Shown: one piece after another, positions 46,679 through 55,905 of the stretch
Layout of the letters: each line of letters begins with the position of its first letter
Position numbering within the stretch: the stretch's first letter is position 1
Assembly: GCA_963742925.1 (NCBI GenBank)
Contig: CAVUNV010000008.1
Coordinates: 62,001 to 126,000 of the forward strand
DNA from: PALSA-612 sp963742925
GTDB lineage: Bacteria; Actinomycetota; Thermoleophilia; Gaiellales; Gaiellaceae
Length of the DNA stretch: 64,000 nucleotides
Reading direction: 5' to 3'
The notes under the pieces: generated by a model
Told to the model about the DNA's origin: nothing
What the model saw: only the letters and a program-made list of their open reading frames with translations
The model's database searches: none
Translations under genes and position numbers: made by a program

Positions 46679-47748
46679 GGCAGCACCGGCTCCCGGATCG
46701 GCGCCCCGATCGCCGCCAGGAGCGGCTCGGCCTTCGTCCAGGACTCCTCGATCTCCTCGGCGGGATCGGAGTCCCAGACGATGCCCCCGCCGACCCAGAG
46801 GTGGATGCGGCCGTCGGCGACCGCGAAGGTGCGGATCGTCAGCGCCAGGTCGAGGTCGCCGTTCGGCCAGACGGTGCCGTAGGCGCCCATGGACGCTCCG
46901 CGTCCGACCGGCTCGAGGGCCGCGATCAGGTCGACGGCGGCGATCTTCGGCGCGCCCGTGACAGAGCCGCCCGGGAAGGTCGCCTCGAGCACCTCCGTGA
47001 GGCCGACACCCTCGCGCAGGGTGCCCTCCACCCGTGAGACCAGGTGCTCGACACCCGCGAGGCCGCGCGGCACCATCAGCTCGGGCCAGCGCACCGAGCC
47101 GTGCTCGCAGACCCGGGCCAGGTCGTTTCGCTCCAGGTCGACGATCATCACGTGCTCGGCGGCGTCCTTCTCGGACTCGGTCAGCCCAGCGACGCCGAGC
47201 GGACGCGTGCCCTTGATCGGCATCGTCCAGACCCGGCGCCCGCGGCGGCGCAGGAAGAGCTCGGGCGAGGCCGAGACGATCGCCCAGCCGTCGCCGAGGA
47301 GCGGCCGCGGCGCGAGCGGCCGGAGCGGCGCCAGCGCCCCGGCGAGTCCGGCCGGGTCGCCGCGAAACGGCGCCGACAGGTGCTGGACGAGGTTGACCTG
47401 GTACACGTCCCCGCGGGCGATGGCTTCCCGCACGGCCTCGACGGCGGCGCCGTACTCCGCGTCGCTCCAGCTCCGGCTCCAGGAGCCGATCTCGAACACC
47501 GGACCGTCCCCCCTGGCCGTGCCACAGTGACTGTCCCATGGGACAGTCACTGTGGCATGGCGGAAATGGACGGCCGCGGGCGGTAGGGGACACGGCTCGG
47601 GGGGCGCAGGCGCCGCGTCGCGGCGGATCGAGCCGGAGAGGCCGTAGCCGAGGTACACGTCGGCGACCAGGCCGTCGGCGCCTCCCTCGAAGAACCCCTC
47701 CGCCCGGAGCGCGGCTTCGACCTCGGACAGCGAGCGGAGCTCCTTCAC
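46675..47748 (-). CDS. pabB: Aminodeoxychorismate synthase component I
   Basis: 357 aa chorismate-binding enzyme. IKGTRPLG, ESEKDAAEHVMIVDLERNDLARVC, FPGGSVTGAPKIAA and GAYGTVWPNGDLDLALTIRTF (key parts GGSVTGAPK and GAYGT) are the conserved PabB/TrpE active-site segments; the Lys in IKGTRP marks PabB over TrpE. The protein is shorter than full PabB because the N-terminal domain is reduced. Residues around HATVTVPWDSHCG are encoded by a 38-nt perfect palindrome. GTG 47748 lies seven bases from a TAGCGT box. Confidence 0.9.
   Translation of the reverse strand: MKELRSLSEVEAALRAEGFFEGGADGLVADVYLGYGLSGSIRRDAAPAPPEPCPLPPAAVHFRHATVTVPWDSHCGTARGDGPVFEIGSWSRSWSDAEYGAAVEAVREAIARGDVYQVNLVQHLSAPFRGDPAGLAGALAPLRPLAPRPLLGDGWAIVSASPELFLRRRGRRVWTMPIKGTRPLGVAGLTESEKDAAEHVMIVDLERNDLARVCEHGSVRWPELMVPRGLAGVEHLVSRVEGTLREGVGLTEVLEATFPGGSVTGAPKIAAVDLIAALEPVGRGASMGAYGTVWPNGDLDLALTIRTFAVADGRIHLWVGGGIVWDSDPAEEIEESWTKAEPLLAAIGAPIREPVLP
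47520..47557. repeat. 38-nt perfect palindrome inside pabB
   Basis: The 38 bases are exactly self-complementary, centre CCCATGGG (47535-47542), half-site TGCCACAGTGACTGTCCCA. It is read in frame as part of pabB, in a poorly conserved N-terminal segment. It resembles a palindromic element inserted in a coding gene. Confidence 0.85.
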
Positions 47749-47753
47749 GACCC

Positions 47754-47760
47754 TACGCTA
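47754..47760. promoter_or_regulatory. Overlapping divergent -10 boxes
   Basis: CTACGCTA reads TACGCT (47754-47759) on the plus strand and TAGCGT (47755-47760) on the minus. They lie 12 bases before the plus GTG at 47772 and six bases before the minus GTG at 47748, matching near-leaderless starts for both genes across a 23-base gap. Confidence 0.45.
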
Positions 47761-47771
47761 ACGTCTCGCCG

Positions 47772-49651
47772 GTGCTGCGCGTGGCCGCCGTGACGCTCGC
47801 CTTGCTTCCGGTGCACCATTCGGCGCCGGCGCGGCTCGACGTCGTCCCGGAGGTCTTCTCCCCCCGTGTCGGCGCTCTGCGCGTGACCGGCAGGATCCCC
47901 GCCCGGACGAGCGCCGGTCTGGAGATCACCACCGTCGGGGGCCGCCGGCTCGGCTGGCTGATGCGCCCCGCGACGGCGTCGGGCGATCGCCTACTCGTGG
48001 CACGGCCGGGTGCTCGGCCGGCTGGTGCCGGACGGCCGCTACGTGCTGCGGATCGTGGCCGGAAAGCGCGTTCTCGCCAGAACCGTGTTCCGCCTGGACT
48101 CGACCGCACCGACGCTGACCGGCTTTCAGGCCTCGAACGGCGGAGCCCCGTTCGCAGGCGATGGTGCGATGCTGACGACGATCAGTCCCGAGGGCGAGAG
48201 CGGACGCCCGGAAGCGCACGTCGCCTTCACGCTCAGCGAGGCCGCGAGCCTGGTCCTGCAGATCGAGCGCACCGACCGCCGGCGGCACCTCGTCTCGACC
48301 CGAACCACCGCGACGCTCGGCCCCGGCCGGCACGTTCTGCGCTGGGCGCCGCCTCCGACGACCGACCCCGGCACCTACCTGCTCGAGCTGGCCGCGACCG
48401 ACACGGCCGGGAACCGACGCCTCTACGGCGCCGAGACGCCGTATGTCGAGCGTTACCCGCTCGCGCCGGTCGTCCGCGTGCTCGGCGTCGACGCGGCGTT
48501 CACGCAGCAGAGCTACGCGCCCGGTGACGCAGCGCTGCTGCGGGTCGCGACCGACGCGCCGTCGTTCACGCTGCAGCTCTACCGCGCCGGCGGCGAGCCG
48601 AAGCCCTCCGCGTTCGCCGACGAGATGGACGGCGCACCGCGTCACCGATCCGCAGGAGATCTCCTGGACGAGCCACCAGAGCTCGCCCGGGACGATCCGG
48701 CTCCGCATCGGAGACTGGCCGAGCGGCCTCTACTTCGCCCAGCTCGACTCGCCGGACGACCGCGTCGGCTACGCGCCCTTCGTCGTCCGGCCGGCAGCCC
48801 TCGGGGCCGAGAGCCGCGTCGCCGTGGTGCTGCCGACGAACACCTGGCAGGCGTACAACTTCTACGACGCGGACGGGGACGGATGGGGCGACACCTGGTA
48901 TGCGGGGCGCGACGACCTCCGGGTGAGCCTCGACCGCCCGTACACGAACCACGGCGTGCCGCCCAAGCTGAACCGCTTCGAGGAGCCGTTCCTGGTCTGG
49001 ATGGCCCGCGTCAAGCTGAGCGCGGACTTCCTGTCCGAGCAGGACCTCGCCGGGCTCGGCTCGGGCAGCGATCTCGCCGCGCTCTACGACCTGATCGTCT
49101 TCCCGGGACACACCGAGTACGTCACCACGCACGAGTACGACCTGGTCGAGCAGTACCGAAACGCGGGCGGCAACCTGATCTTCCTGTCTGCCAACAGCTT
49201 CTTCCGCCGCGTCGTCGAGCGGCACGGCGTTCTGACGCGAACGGCGCCGTGGCGGGATCTCGGCCGCCCGGAGGCGGCGCTGCTCGGCGCCCAGTACCGC
49301 GCAAACGACGAAGGTCAGCGCCAGGCACCGTTCGTCGTACGCGACACAACGGACGCGCCCTGGCTCTGGCAGGGCCTCGGGCTCGATGCCGGCTCGATGT
49401 TCGGCCAGGTCGTCGGCGGCTACGGAATCGAGATCGACGCGACGACGCGCGACTCGCCGCCGGGGACGATCGTGCTGGCCGAGATCCCCGACCTGCTCGG
49501 CCCCGGCGTGACGGCGCAGATGACCTACTACGAGACGCGGCGCGGCGCGAAGGTCTTCGACGCCGGCGCCCTCGACTTCGTCGGCTCGGCGCTCACCTTC
49601 CCGGTCGACCACCTGCTACTCAACCTCTGGCGACACCTCTCCGTCCCGTAG
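47772..49651 (+). CDS. Secreted N,N-dimethylformamidase-beta-like protein, two one-base frame breaks
   Basis: Three frames join into about 626 aa. Frame 1: short hydrophobic N-terminus (RVAAVTLALLPVHHSA) then FSPRVGALRVTGRIPARTS. Frame 2 (after removing one G at 47981-47983): IAYSWHGRVLGRLVPDGRYVLRI and two beta domains. Frame 3 (after removing one base at 48638-48641): VTDPQEISWTSHQSSPGTIRLRIGDWPSGLYFAQL and the DMFase-like domain WQAYNFYDADGDGWGDTWYA, LIVFPGHTEYVTTHEYDLV, LIFLSANSFFRRV. It parallels the gene at 42980 but carries an extra N-terminal beta domain. Locus length leaves remainder two, as two insertions predict. Confidence 0.75.
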
Positions 49652-50372
49652 CGCCCAGTCCGAGGCGCGGCGCACCGTGATGTCACCGCTCAACGTGCGG
49701 GCGCGGAACTCGACCGTCGGCCCCTCGGACGGGGAGGGCACGTCGCTGAGCTCGAGCTCGGACGTCGTGTCGCCGCTCAGCGAGCTGGCATCGATCCAGA
49801 CCTTGGAGCCGCGGCGGACGCCGACCTCGACATCGCCGGACGCGGACTGGATGTCGATCTTGCCCCCGGCGGCGGACCGGATCTCGATGTCGCCCGACGC
49901 GGTCCTGACCTTCGCATCGCGGTCCGCCTCGCCGACGCTCACGTTGCCCGACGCCGAGTTGACCCGGACATCGCCTCCGACCCTCTCGAGCTGAACGTCG
50001 CCGCTCGCGGTGCTGACGTCGACGCGGCCGTCGACCTCGCCGAACGACACGTCACCGGAGGCGCTGTCGACCTCGACGTCCGCGAACCGGCCCCGGCCCT
50101 CGACGTCGGCAGACATTGTCCGCACGTCGATCTCGGCGCCGTGCGGAGCCGAGATGACGAGCCGGTGGCCGTTCTTCGAGAACAGCCTCCGGCGCTCGAT
50201 CTCGACCACGACGTCGTTGCCGCGCAGCTCGATCCGCGCCTCGTCCTCGCTCGGGCCCTCCAGCTCGACACGGGTCTCCGCCGTCTCGGCGGTCTCGAGA
50301 GTGCACGGTGCCGGACGGGAGGTTGACCCGCAGCTTGGGCGGTTCGGGCGTACCGAACGTCTCGACCCTCAT
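49616..50372 (-). CDS. DUF4097 beta-strand repeat protein, one-base frame break
   Basis: About 252 aa. From ATG 50372: RVETFGTPEPPKLRVNLPSGTV, then after removal of one base at 50303 TLETAETAETRVELEGPSEDEARIELRG and VVVEIERRRLFSKNGHRLVISAPHG. The rest is a right-handed beta stack of repeats such as VDSASGDVSFGEVDG, VSTASGDVQLERVGG and VNSASGNVSVGEAD, ending in a conserved RRASDWALRDG. Likely a cytoplasmic adhesin-like or regulatory scaffold. It overlaps the convergent secreted-protein gene by 36 bases and lies 57 bases after the HicB-like gene. Confidence 0.82.
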
Positions 50373-50429
50373 CGCCGGGCGCCCTTCCTGTGGCCGAAGA
50401 GTGACGGGAAGTACAACATGGCTCTCCTT

Positions 50430-50903
50430 TCAGCTCTCTCCGTATCCGGTCAGCCGGTTGCCGACACGGCGAATCGGTGCGACACGGCGAATCGGCGCGC
50501 TTGACGAGCGGCTGAGCGCGCGCACGATCCAGGTGTTGACGGACACGCCCTCAACGGCGGCGGCCGCCTCGACGCTCGCCTTGAGCGCCTCCGACAGCCG
50601 CAAGGTGATGCGAGCGCTCGCGCCGTCCTCCGCGTTCTGCGCCGGGACGGCGGCCGACGACTCCTCGTCGACGTAGACGAGCGAGGGCTCCTGCCCGGCT
50701 AGCCGGACCTCGACATGGCCGGACGGGAGCTGGCCCGAGACCTCGAGCGCAGCCTCGCCGAGCAGGTCGAGGAGACGAAGGCCCGCGGAGGCCCTGAGCG
50801 TCTGGCTCAGCCGGTGGGCGGCGTCGGCAACGGCTTCGTCACCGAGCGCCGCCATCGCCTCGAGGTCGGCGAGCAGGGCATCGACATACGGTGTGGTTTG
50901 CAT
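50430..50903 (-). CDS. HicB-like / Arc-type RHH protein
   Basis: 157 aa. The N-terminal 100 residues are a HicB-like fold of uncertain role; residues 105-140 (ARITLRLSEALKASVEAAAAVEGVSVNTWIVRALS) are an RHH DNA-binding module in which the strand is ITLRLS. Such proteins precede DUF4097 genes in other Actinobacteria and need not be antitoxins. No toxin gene is next to it. A palindromic operator overlaps its promoter. Confidence 0.7.
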   Translation of the reverse strand: MQTTPYVDALLADLEAMAALGDEAVADAAHRLSQTLRASAGLRLLDLLGEAALEVSGQLPSGHVEVRLAGQEPSLVYVDEESSAAVPAQNAEDGASARITLRLSEALKASVEAAAAVEGVSVNTWIVRALSRSSSAPIRRVAPIRRVGNRLTGYGES

Positions 50904-50905
50904 TG

Positions 50906-50940
50906 TGATGTCATTATGACATCATTTCAACGTCTGTCAA
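50906..50940 (-). promoter_or_regulatory. Promoter with palindromic operator for the HicB-like/DUF4097 genes
   Basis: On the minus strand TTGACA (50935-50940), 16 bases, CATAAT (50913-50918). A perfect dyad TGATGTCAT-T-ATGACATCA (50906-50924) covers the -10 box and ends just before the start codon. This is the layout of autorepression by the RHH protein encoded downstream. Confidence 0.7.
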
Positions 50941-50943
50941 GCG

Positions 50944-51507
50944 TCATGCTGGTGGCAACGCGCTGCCATAGGCGCGGCGGTAGATCCGTTTCGTCCCCTC
51001 GACGCTGTCGACGTAGCCGCGCACGTCGGGCGCGGCGATCCCCTTGCCCTCGCGCAGCCAGCGGTCGACCGTCGTCTCGCCCGCGTTGTAGGCCGCGAGC
51101 GCCAGCCGCTCGTCGCCGTACTTGTCGATCAGCCGGCGCAGGTACCAGGAGCCGTAGCTGATGTTGATCGCGGGGTCGTAGAGATCCGAGACGCGGAAGG
51201 CTGTCCCGCCCGTCCGGCGCGCGATCGTCTCGCCGGTGGCCGGCTGGATCTGCATGAGACCCATCGCTCCCACGTTCGAGAGCGCATGCGGGCGGAACCG
51301 GCTCTCCTGGTAGATCACCGCAGCGACCAGCGCCGCGTCGAGGCGGTTGCGCGCCGCACGGGTGCGCACGAGGTCGCCGTAGTCGAGCGGATACTCCAGG
51401 CGGTCGATGAACGCCGGCCGGTCGACCGGCGTCACGCCGAGCACGACGGCGGTTCCCCCGGCCACAACGGCCACGGCCAGCACCAGCAGCAGGCGGCGAC
51501 GCGTCAC
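50944..51507 (-). CDS. Lytic transglycosylase (SLT domain)
   Basis: 187 aa. N-terminal membrane anchor (LLLVLAVAVVAGGTAVVLG), then the goose-lysozyme-like SLT domain: VAAVIYQESRFRPHALSNVGAMGLMQIQP (catalytic Glu in YQESRF), ISYGSWYLRRLIDKYG and LALAAYNAGETTVDRWL. Cleaves peptidoglycan to 1,6-anhydro-muropeptides. GTG start overlaps the coaE stop (GTGA). Confidence 0.92.
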   Translation of the reverse strand: MTRRRLLLVLAVAVVAGGTAVVLGVTPVDRPAFIDRLEYPLDYGDLVRTRAARNRLDAALVAAVIYQESRFRPHALSNVGAMGLMQIQPATGETIARRTGGTAFRVSDLYDPAINISYGSWYLRRLIDKYGDERLALAAYNAGETTVDRWLREGKGIAAPDVRGYVDSVEGTKRIYRRAYGSALPPA

Positions 51508-52079
51508 CGGCGCACGTCCGCGAGCACGTCCCTGACGAACGCCTCCAGCTCGGCCCGCGAGCCGTCGTTGACGTAGGCGTAGTCGGCACGGCGCACCTTC
51601 TCATCGTCGGGGATCAACCGGCCGGAGCGCTCCGCGACCCTCTCCCCCGCCCTCGCGCGCCGCGTCTCCTCGGGCGCCGTCACGACCACCACGGCGTCGA
51701 ACAGCGTCTCGCCGCCGGTCTCGTACAGGAGCGGGATCTCGACGACCGCGACGTCGACGCCGTCGCCGAGCCGATCGAGCCAGGCGAGGTACTCGTGACG
51801 GACACGCGGGTGGAGCAGGCCCTCGAGCCAGGCGAGCTCGTTCGGGTCGCCGAAGACGACGCCGGCGATCCGCGCACGGTCGGTCGTGCCGAGGCGCTCC
51901 TCGAGCGCCTGCCGCACCTCGGGGTCATCCGCGATCAGCCGGTGGACGATCTCGTCGCTCGAGCACACGGCCGCGCCGCCGCGCTCGAATGCCTTCAGTG
52001 CTTCGCTCTTGCCGGCGCCGATGCCGCCGGTGACCGCGAGGACCCTACGCGGTCTTGTCGCCGGCTTCGGCCTCGCCAT
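51504..52079 (-). CDS. coaE: Dephospho-CoA kinase
   Basis: 191 aa. VLAVTGGIGAGKSEALKAFE is the P-loop, followed by DEIVHRL, HPRVRHEYLAWL and VVEIPLLYETGGE, all CoaE segments. Last step of CoA synthesis; the pantothenate genes lie far away at 19 kb. ATG 52079 would overlap the end of rpsA by 35 bases once its frame breaks are repaired. Confidence 0.95.
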   Translation of the reverse strand: MARPKPATRPRRVLAVTGGIGAGKSEALKAFERGGAAVCSSDEIVHRLIADDPEVRQALEERLGTTDRARIAGVVFGDPNELAWLEGLLHPRVRHEYLAWLDRLGDGVDVAVVEIPLLYETGGETLFDAVVVVTAPEETRRARAGERVAERSGRLIPDDEKVRRADYAYVNDGSRAELEAFVRDVLADVRR

Positions 52080-53542
52080 CGGGCTCGACCTCCGGCTCGG
52101 GAGCGGCCTCGGCCTCGTCGGCCGGAACCTCGCGGTCCGAACGTCGGGCTCGGGCTCGACAATCTCTGCGGGCGGCTCGGCCTCGACCACTTCGGCCACG
52201 GGCTCGACAGTCTCTCGGCCACGGCCGCCTCGGCCACGGGCTCGGCCACCTCGGCCTCTTCGTCGAGCGCAGGAGCCTCGTCGAGCGCAGGAGCCTCGTC
52301 CAGCGGAGGAGCTTCCTCGAACTCGGCGCTATCGGCCTCGATGACCGCACCGGGCCGCGGCTCGCTGAAGACCTCCTCGGACAGGCGGAGCGGCGGCGCG
52401 CCTTCCGGCCGGGGCCTCGGCTCCTCGCCCTCGACGCGCTTCAGCGACAGCGACAGCCGCCGGCGCTCGGCGTCCATCTCGATCACCTTGACGCTGACGA
52501 TGTCACCCTGCGAGACGACCTCGCGCGGGTTCTCGACGTGGTGTGCGGCCAGCTCGGAGATGTGCACGAGCCCCTCGACGCCGGGGAGGATCTCGACGAA
52601 GGCGCCGAACGTGACCACCTTCGTCACGCGGCCCTGGACGACGTCGTTGACCGAGTAGCTGTCCAGCACCTGCTGCCACGGGTCGGACTGCGTCTGCTTG
52701 AGGCCGAGCGAGATCCGCTGGCGGTCGCGGTCGATGTCGAGCACCTTGACCTGGACCTCCTGGCCGATCTCGAGCACCTCGGAGGGATGGTTGACGTGGC
52801 TCCAGGACAGCTCCGAGATGTGGATCAGGCCGTCCATCCCGTCGAGGTCGACGAAGGCGCCGAAGTCGACGATGTTCGAGATCACGCCGGGGACGACGTC
52901 GCCCGGGTTGAGCCGGTCGAGGATCGCCTGCCGCATCTCCTTGCGCTCGTCCTCGAGCACGGCGCGGCGCGAGAGCACGACGTTGTTGCGCGAGCGGTTG
53001 AGCTCGATCACCTTGCAGCGCAGCTCGGTGCTCAGGAACTCGTCCAGGTCCTGCACGCGGCGGATGTCGACAAGCGATGCCGGCAGGAAGCCGCGCACGC
53101 CGAGGTCGAGGATCAGGCCGCCCTTGACGACCTCGATCACGCGGCCGGTGACGGGCTCGCCCGACTCGGCGGCCTTCTCGATCGACTTCCAGGCCAGCTC
53201 GAAGCGGGCGCGCTTCTTCGACAGGATCAGGCGGCCCTCGGCGTCCTCCTTGGTGAGGACGAGCGCGTCGATCTCGTCGCCGAGGTTGACCTCGTCGGCG
53301 GGGTTCACGCTCCGCCGGATCGACAGCTCGGAGACGGGGATGACGCCCTCCGACTTGTAGCCGATGTCGACCAGGACCTCGTCCTTGTCGACGCGCACGA
53401 CGATGCCGTGCACGACCTCACCCTCGTTGATCGTCGGGAAGGTCGACTCGTAGTCGGGGACGAGCTCACCGTCCGGACCGGTGATCCAGACGCCGGGCTC
53501 GGCGGCCATTCTCTCCTGCTGCTCCATCGTCTCGTTCGGCAT
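52045..53542 (-). CDS. rpsA: Ribosomal protein S1, acidic tail with two frame changes
   Basis: Four S1 domains, e.g. VVHGIVVRVDKDEVLVDIGYKSEGVIPVSEL, VVPGVISNIVDFGAFVDLDGMDGLIHISELSW and VVQGRVTKVVTFGAFVEILPGVEGLVHISEL. A Pro/Glu/Ala-rich tail of tandem repeats (LDEAPALDEAPALDEE) follows. The tail reads sensibly in three frames: to AEAAVAE (near 52213), then VEPVAEVVEAEPPAEIVEPEPDVR (52212-52142), then SDREVPADEAEAAPEPEVEPD to the TAG at 52045. Two one-base losses explain this; the total would be about 499 aa. The alternative first frame continues to 51995 with a basic tail, unlike any S1. Role: mRNA binding and translation initiation. Confidence 0.93.
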
Positions 53543-53644
53543 AAAGGCGGGTCAGTATAGCCCGGTGCGGGAAAAACCCTGCCGTAGGAGCCGCGGAGCT
53601 CACCGCGTCTCGCGAAACGCGCTTCTAACCGGGAGGGCTGGAAG

Positions 53645-54334
53645 TCAAGGGGCGCGGAATGTCTTCGACGCCGTGGTCCTCGCCGTTTGTCCCTTCACCG
53701 TGAGGGTGGCGACGAGGCGAAGCGGAGCGCCGTGCTTGATCGCCCCCGGGATCGTCCACATCGACTGGTCGTCCGTGGCCTGGTCGATCAGAAAGTTGCT
53801 GGTCGCCGCCCTGTGCGATCCGAGCAGGTGCGTGCCGCTGAAGAGCTGGACGAGGACGTTGAGCTTGCTCACGTTTGCCTTGAGCGAGACCGTGGCCAGG
53901 AATTGACGGCCGGCCCACTTGAGCGTCAGTGACTGCACGGCGATCGAGACGCGAACGGTCAACTTCATCGCAGGCGTGAAGAGCGACTGGAGCGGCGCGC
54001 CGACCGTTGTGTCGCGTGAGCCGACGTGCCACCAGTAGGTCCCGGCCGGGAGCGCCCTCGTCGGTGACCAACTCGTGGCGTCCTGCTCCAGGTCGTCGAC
54101 GTCGACGAGGTTGGCCGTGACGAACTCGCCGGTCACCGCGAAGCGCGGTGATTTCGCGATCGAGATGGAGTCCGCGACCTCGGGCGCCTTGACCGTCCAT
54201 CTGAAGGTCGGATGGGTCGACGTGGTCGAGCTTCCGGGCGCGGGCGCCAGCGGTGTCGGCGCTGCCACGACGCCGGCGGCGCAGACCGCTGCACTCACCG
54301 CAGCGATCGTCGCTGCAAACAGCTTCAGCCTCAT
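53645..54334 (-). CDS. Secreted beta-sandwich protein of unknown function
   Basis: 229 aa from ATG 54334. Signal peptide LKLFAATIAAVSAAVCAAGVVA; the mature part has fibronectin-like strands (STHPTFRWTVKAPEVADSISIAKSPRF; LPAGTYWWHVGSRDT) and ends KTFRAP. Closes a leftward run of surface-protein genes. Family not recognised. Confidence 0.65.
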   Translation of the reverse strand: MRLKLFAATIAAVSAAVCAAGVVAAPTPLAPAPGSSTTSTHPTFRWTVKAPEVADSISIAKSPRFAVTGEFVTANLVDVDDLEQDATSWSPTRALPAGTYWWHVGSRDTTVGAPLQSLFTPAMKLTVRVSIAVQSLTLKWAGRQFLATVSLKANVSKLNVLVQLFSGTHLLGSHRAATSNFLIDQATDDQSMWTIPGAIKHGAPLRLVATLTVKGQTARTTASKTFRAP

Positions 54335-54423
54335 ACGATCTGGATCGGCCGGCGTTCCGCTCCGCCCGAGCACCCGAAAGAGGGAGTCACGCCGACGAGG
54401 CTGTGCCCGAGGCCGGGACTCGG

Positions 54424-55815
54424 CTAGGAGCCTGCGTAGTTGTCGTCGATGAGCCTCGAGCCCTCGAGATCCGCGGCGACGTCCTGGAAGATGGTCGTCA
54501 GACTGGCCGGATTCGGCTGATAGAAGAACTTGGTCGAATCGCTGGCCATCGACTGCACCGTGCCGTAGGCGGTCATCGCCGGCGACTCGTTGCAGTTCAG
54601 CAGGTACTGGATCCCCTTCGTGGTGTTACAGGAGCCGCTCCCGCCGCTAAGCGTTGTCCCTGTCCCGCTGGACTTCCAGGCGCGGCAGGGAGTCGTCGTG
54701 TCCGTGTCGTAGAGCACCGTGTACACCCAGGTGCCGGCGGCCGTGGCCGTAGCGGCCGACTGCGTCGCCTGGTAGCAGGGGCGCGACCGGTAGTTCGACG
54801 CGTTGTTGTCGCACTTGTTGTCGCCGTTCGCGTCGACGCACGGCCCGTAGGTCGCCTCGCCGTCTGTGAAGAAGATGATCGCATCCTGCGCCTTGGGGTC
54901 ATGGTTCGCGGCGAGCACCGCCTGAGCCTGGTCGATCGCCGTGGCGTACGCGGTCGTGCCTCCGGCCTTCATGCAGTTGATGTCCGAGACGAGCGTGGAG
55001 CTCGGATTCAGCGGGGACGTCGACGACGTCTTGTAGTCGGTCGAGAGCGGGACGATGACATAGCCGTTCGTGTAGACGTCGTAGTCGTTCGGCGGGCCGT
55101 CCGAGGTCTTCGGCGTCGCACAGGCGCCACCGCTCGTGCTCGCCGGCGGAAGGACGGCGAGGCCGACCTTGTCGTAGGCCGGGTCCATCCCCGAGAGGAA
55201 GGCGTCGACACCGTCCTTTGCGCAGGTGAGCTTGGTGCCGCCGGCCGAGCACGAGGCGGTCATCGACCCGGTACGGTCGATGACGATCATCACGTGAGCC
55301 GGCTTCGGCTTCCCGCCGCCCATGCTCGCCGTCGACTTGGTCGAGATGGAAGCCGAGTTAATCCCGATCACCTTCGCGAACACGGTGTTCACGGTCGCCG
55401 CCTGCGTGACCACGATCGCGTTCGGCACGCTCGCCGTGCACCAACTCGGCACGCTCCCGTTGACGGTAAGACACTTCGGCGTGAAGGTCAGCGTCACACC
55501 GGTCATATCCGAAGAGCCGGCGTTCTTCTTGCCCGGCGCGGCGCCATAGGTCGCGGCGTTGGCCTCCACCGCCGCGAGCGTCATCGTGCCTGCCTTGACA
55601 TCCGGCAACTGATCCGCAACCGCCGTCGCCACCGCATCCGACGATGCCTGCAACTGACGATGCGCCACATAGAACCGGCTCACGTCGATGACAAAGGCAG
55701 CCATCGCAATCACACCGATCAACGCAACCGCAAACAACGCGATTACCTGCCCGCGCTCCTCACGCATCGCGCGGCAGCGGGCTGCGATCTTGAAAGGGTT
55801 CAGGTACCGGGTCAT
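54424..55815 (-). CDS. TadG-like pilus-associated protein with von Willebrand A domain
   Basis: 463 aa. N-terminal ERGQVIALFAVALIGVIAMAAFVIDVSRFYVAHRQLQASSDA is the TadE/TadG anchor (key RGQVIALFAVAL). Central vWA domain with MIDAS VIDRTGSMTAS (D-x-T-x-S) and IIFFTDGEATYG; several Cys pairs. Pilus or surface assembly role. A GGGTTCAGG-free leader with short hairpins at 55859 precedes it. Confidence 0.8.
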   Translation of the reverse strand: MTRYLNPFKIAARCRAMREERGQVIALFAVALIGVIAMAAFVIDVSRFYVAHRQLQASSDAVATAVADQLPDVKAGTMTLAAVEANAATYGAAPGKKNAGSSDMTGVTLTFTPKCLTVNGSVPSWCTASVPNAIVVTQAATVNTVFAKVIGINSASISTKSTASMGGGKPKPAHVMIVIDRTGSMTASCSAGGTKLTCAKDGVDAFLSGMDPAYDKVGLAVLPPASTSGGACATPKTSDGPPNDYDVYTNGYVIVPLSTDYKTSSTSPLNPSSTLVSDINCMKAGGTTAYATAIDQAQAVLAANHDPKAQDAIIFFTDGEATYGPCVDANGDNKCDNNASNYRSRPCYQATQSAATATAAGTWVYTVLYDTDTTTPCRAWKSSGTGTTLSGGSGSCNTTKGIQYLLNCNESPAMTAYGTVQSMASDSTKFFYQPNPASLTTIFQDVAADLEGSRLIDDNYAGS

Positions 55816-55858
55816 GGGTCTTCCCTCACATTGACGTGCGAACTACTCCTCTTGTCGT

Positions 55859-55872
55859 CCCCCGGATGGGGG
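55859..55872 (-). terminator. Short CCCCC-GGAT-GGGGG hairpin
   Basis: A five-pair GC stem 34 bases past the stop of the WxL-like gene at 55906, in the 90-base gap before the TadG-like gene. Short, so weak as a terminator; sequence context resembles the hairpin after polA at 62361. Confidence 0.3.
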
Positions 55873-55905
55873 TTCCTCGACACCCTTGCGGGGGATTCGC
55901 GCCGC

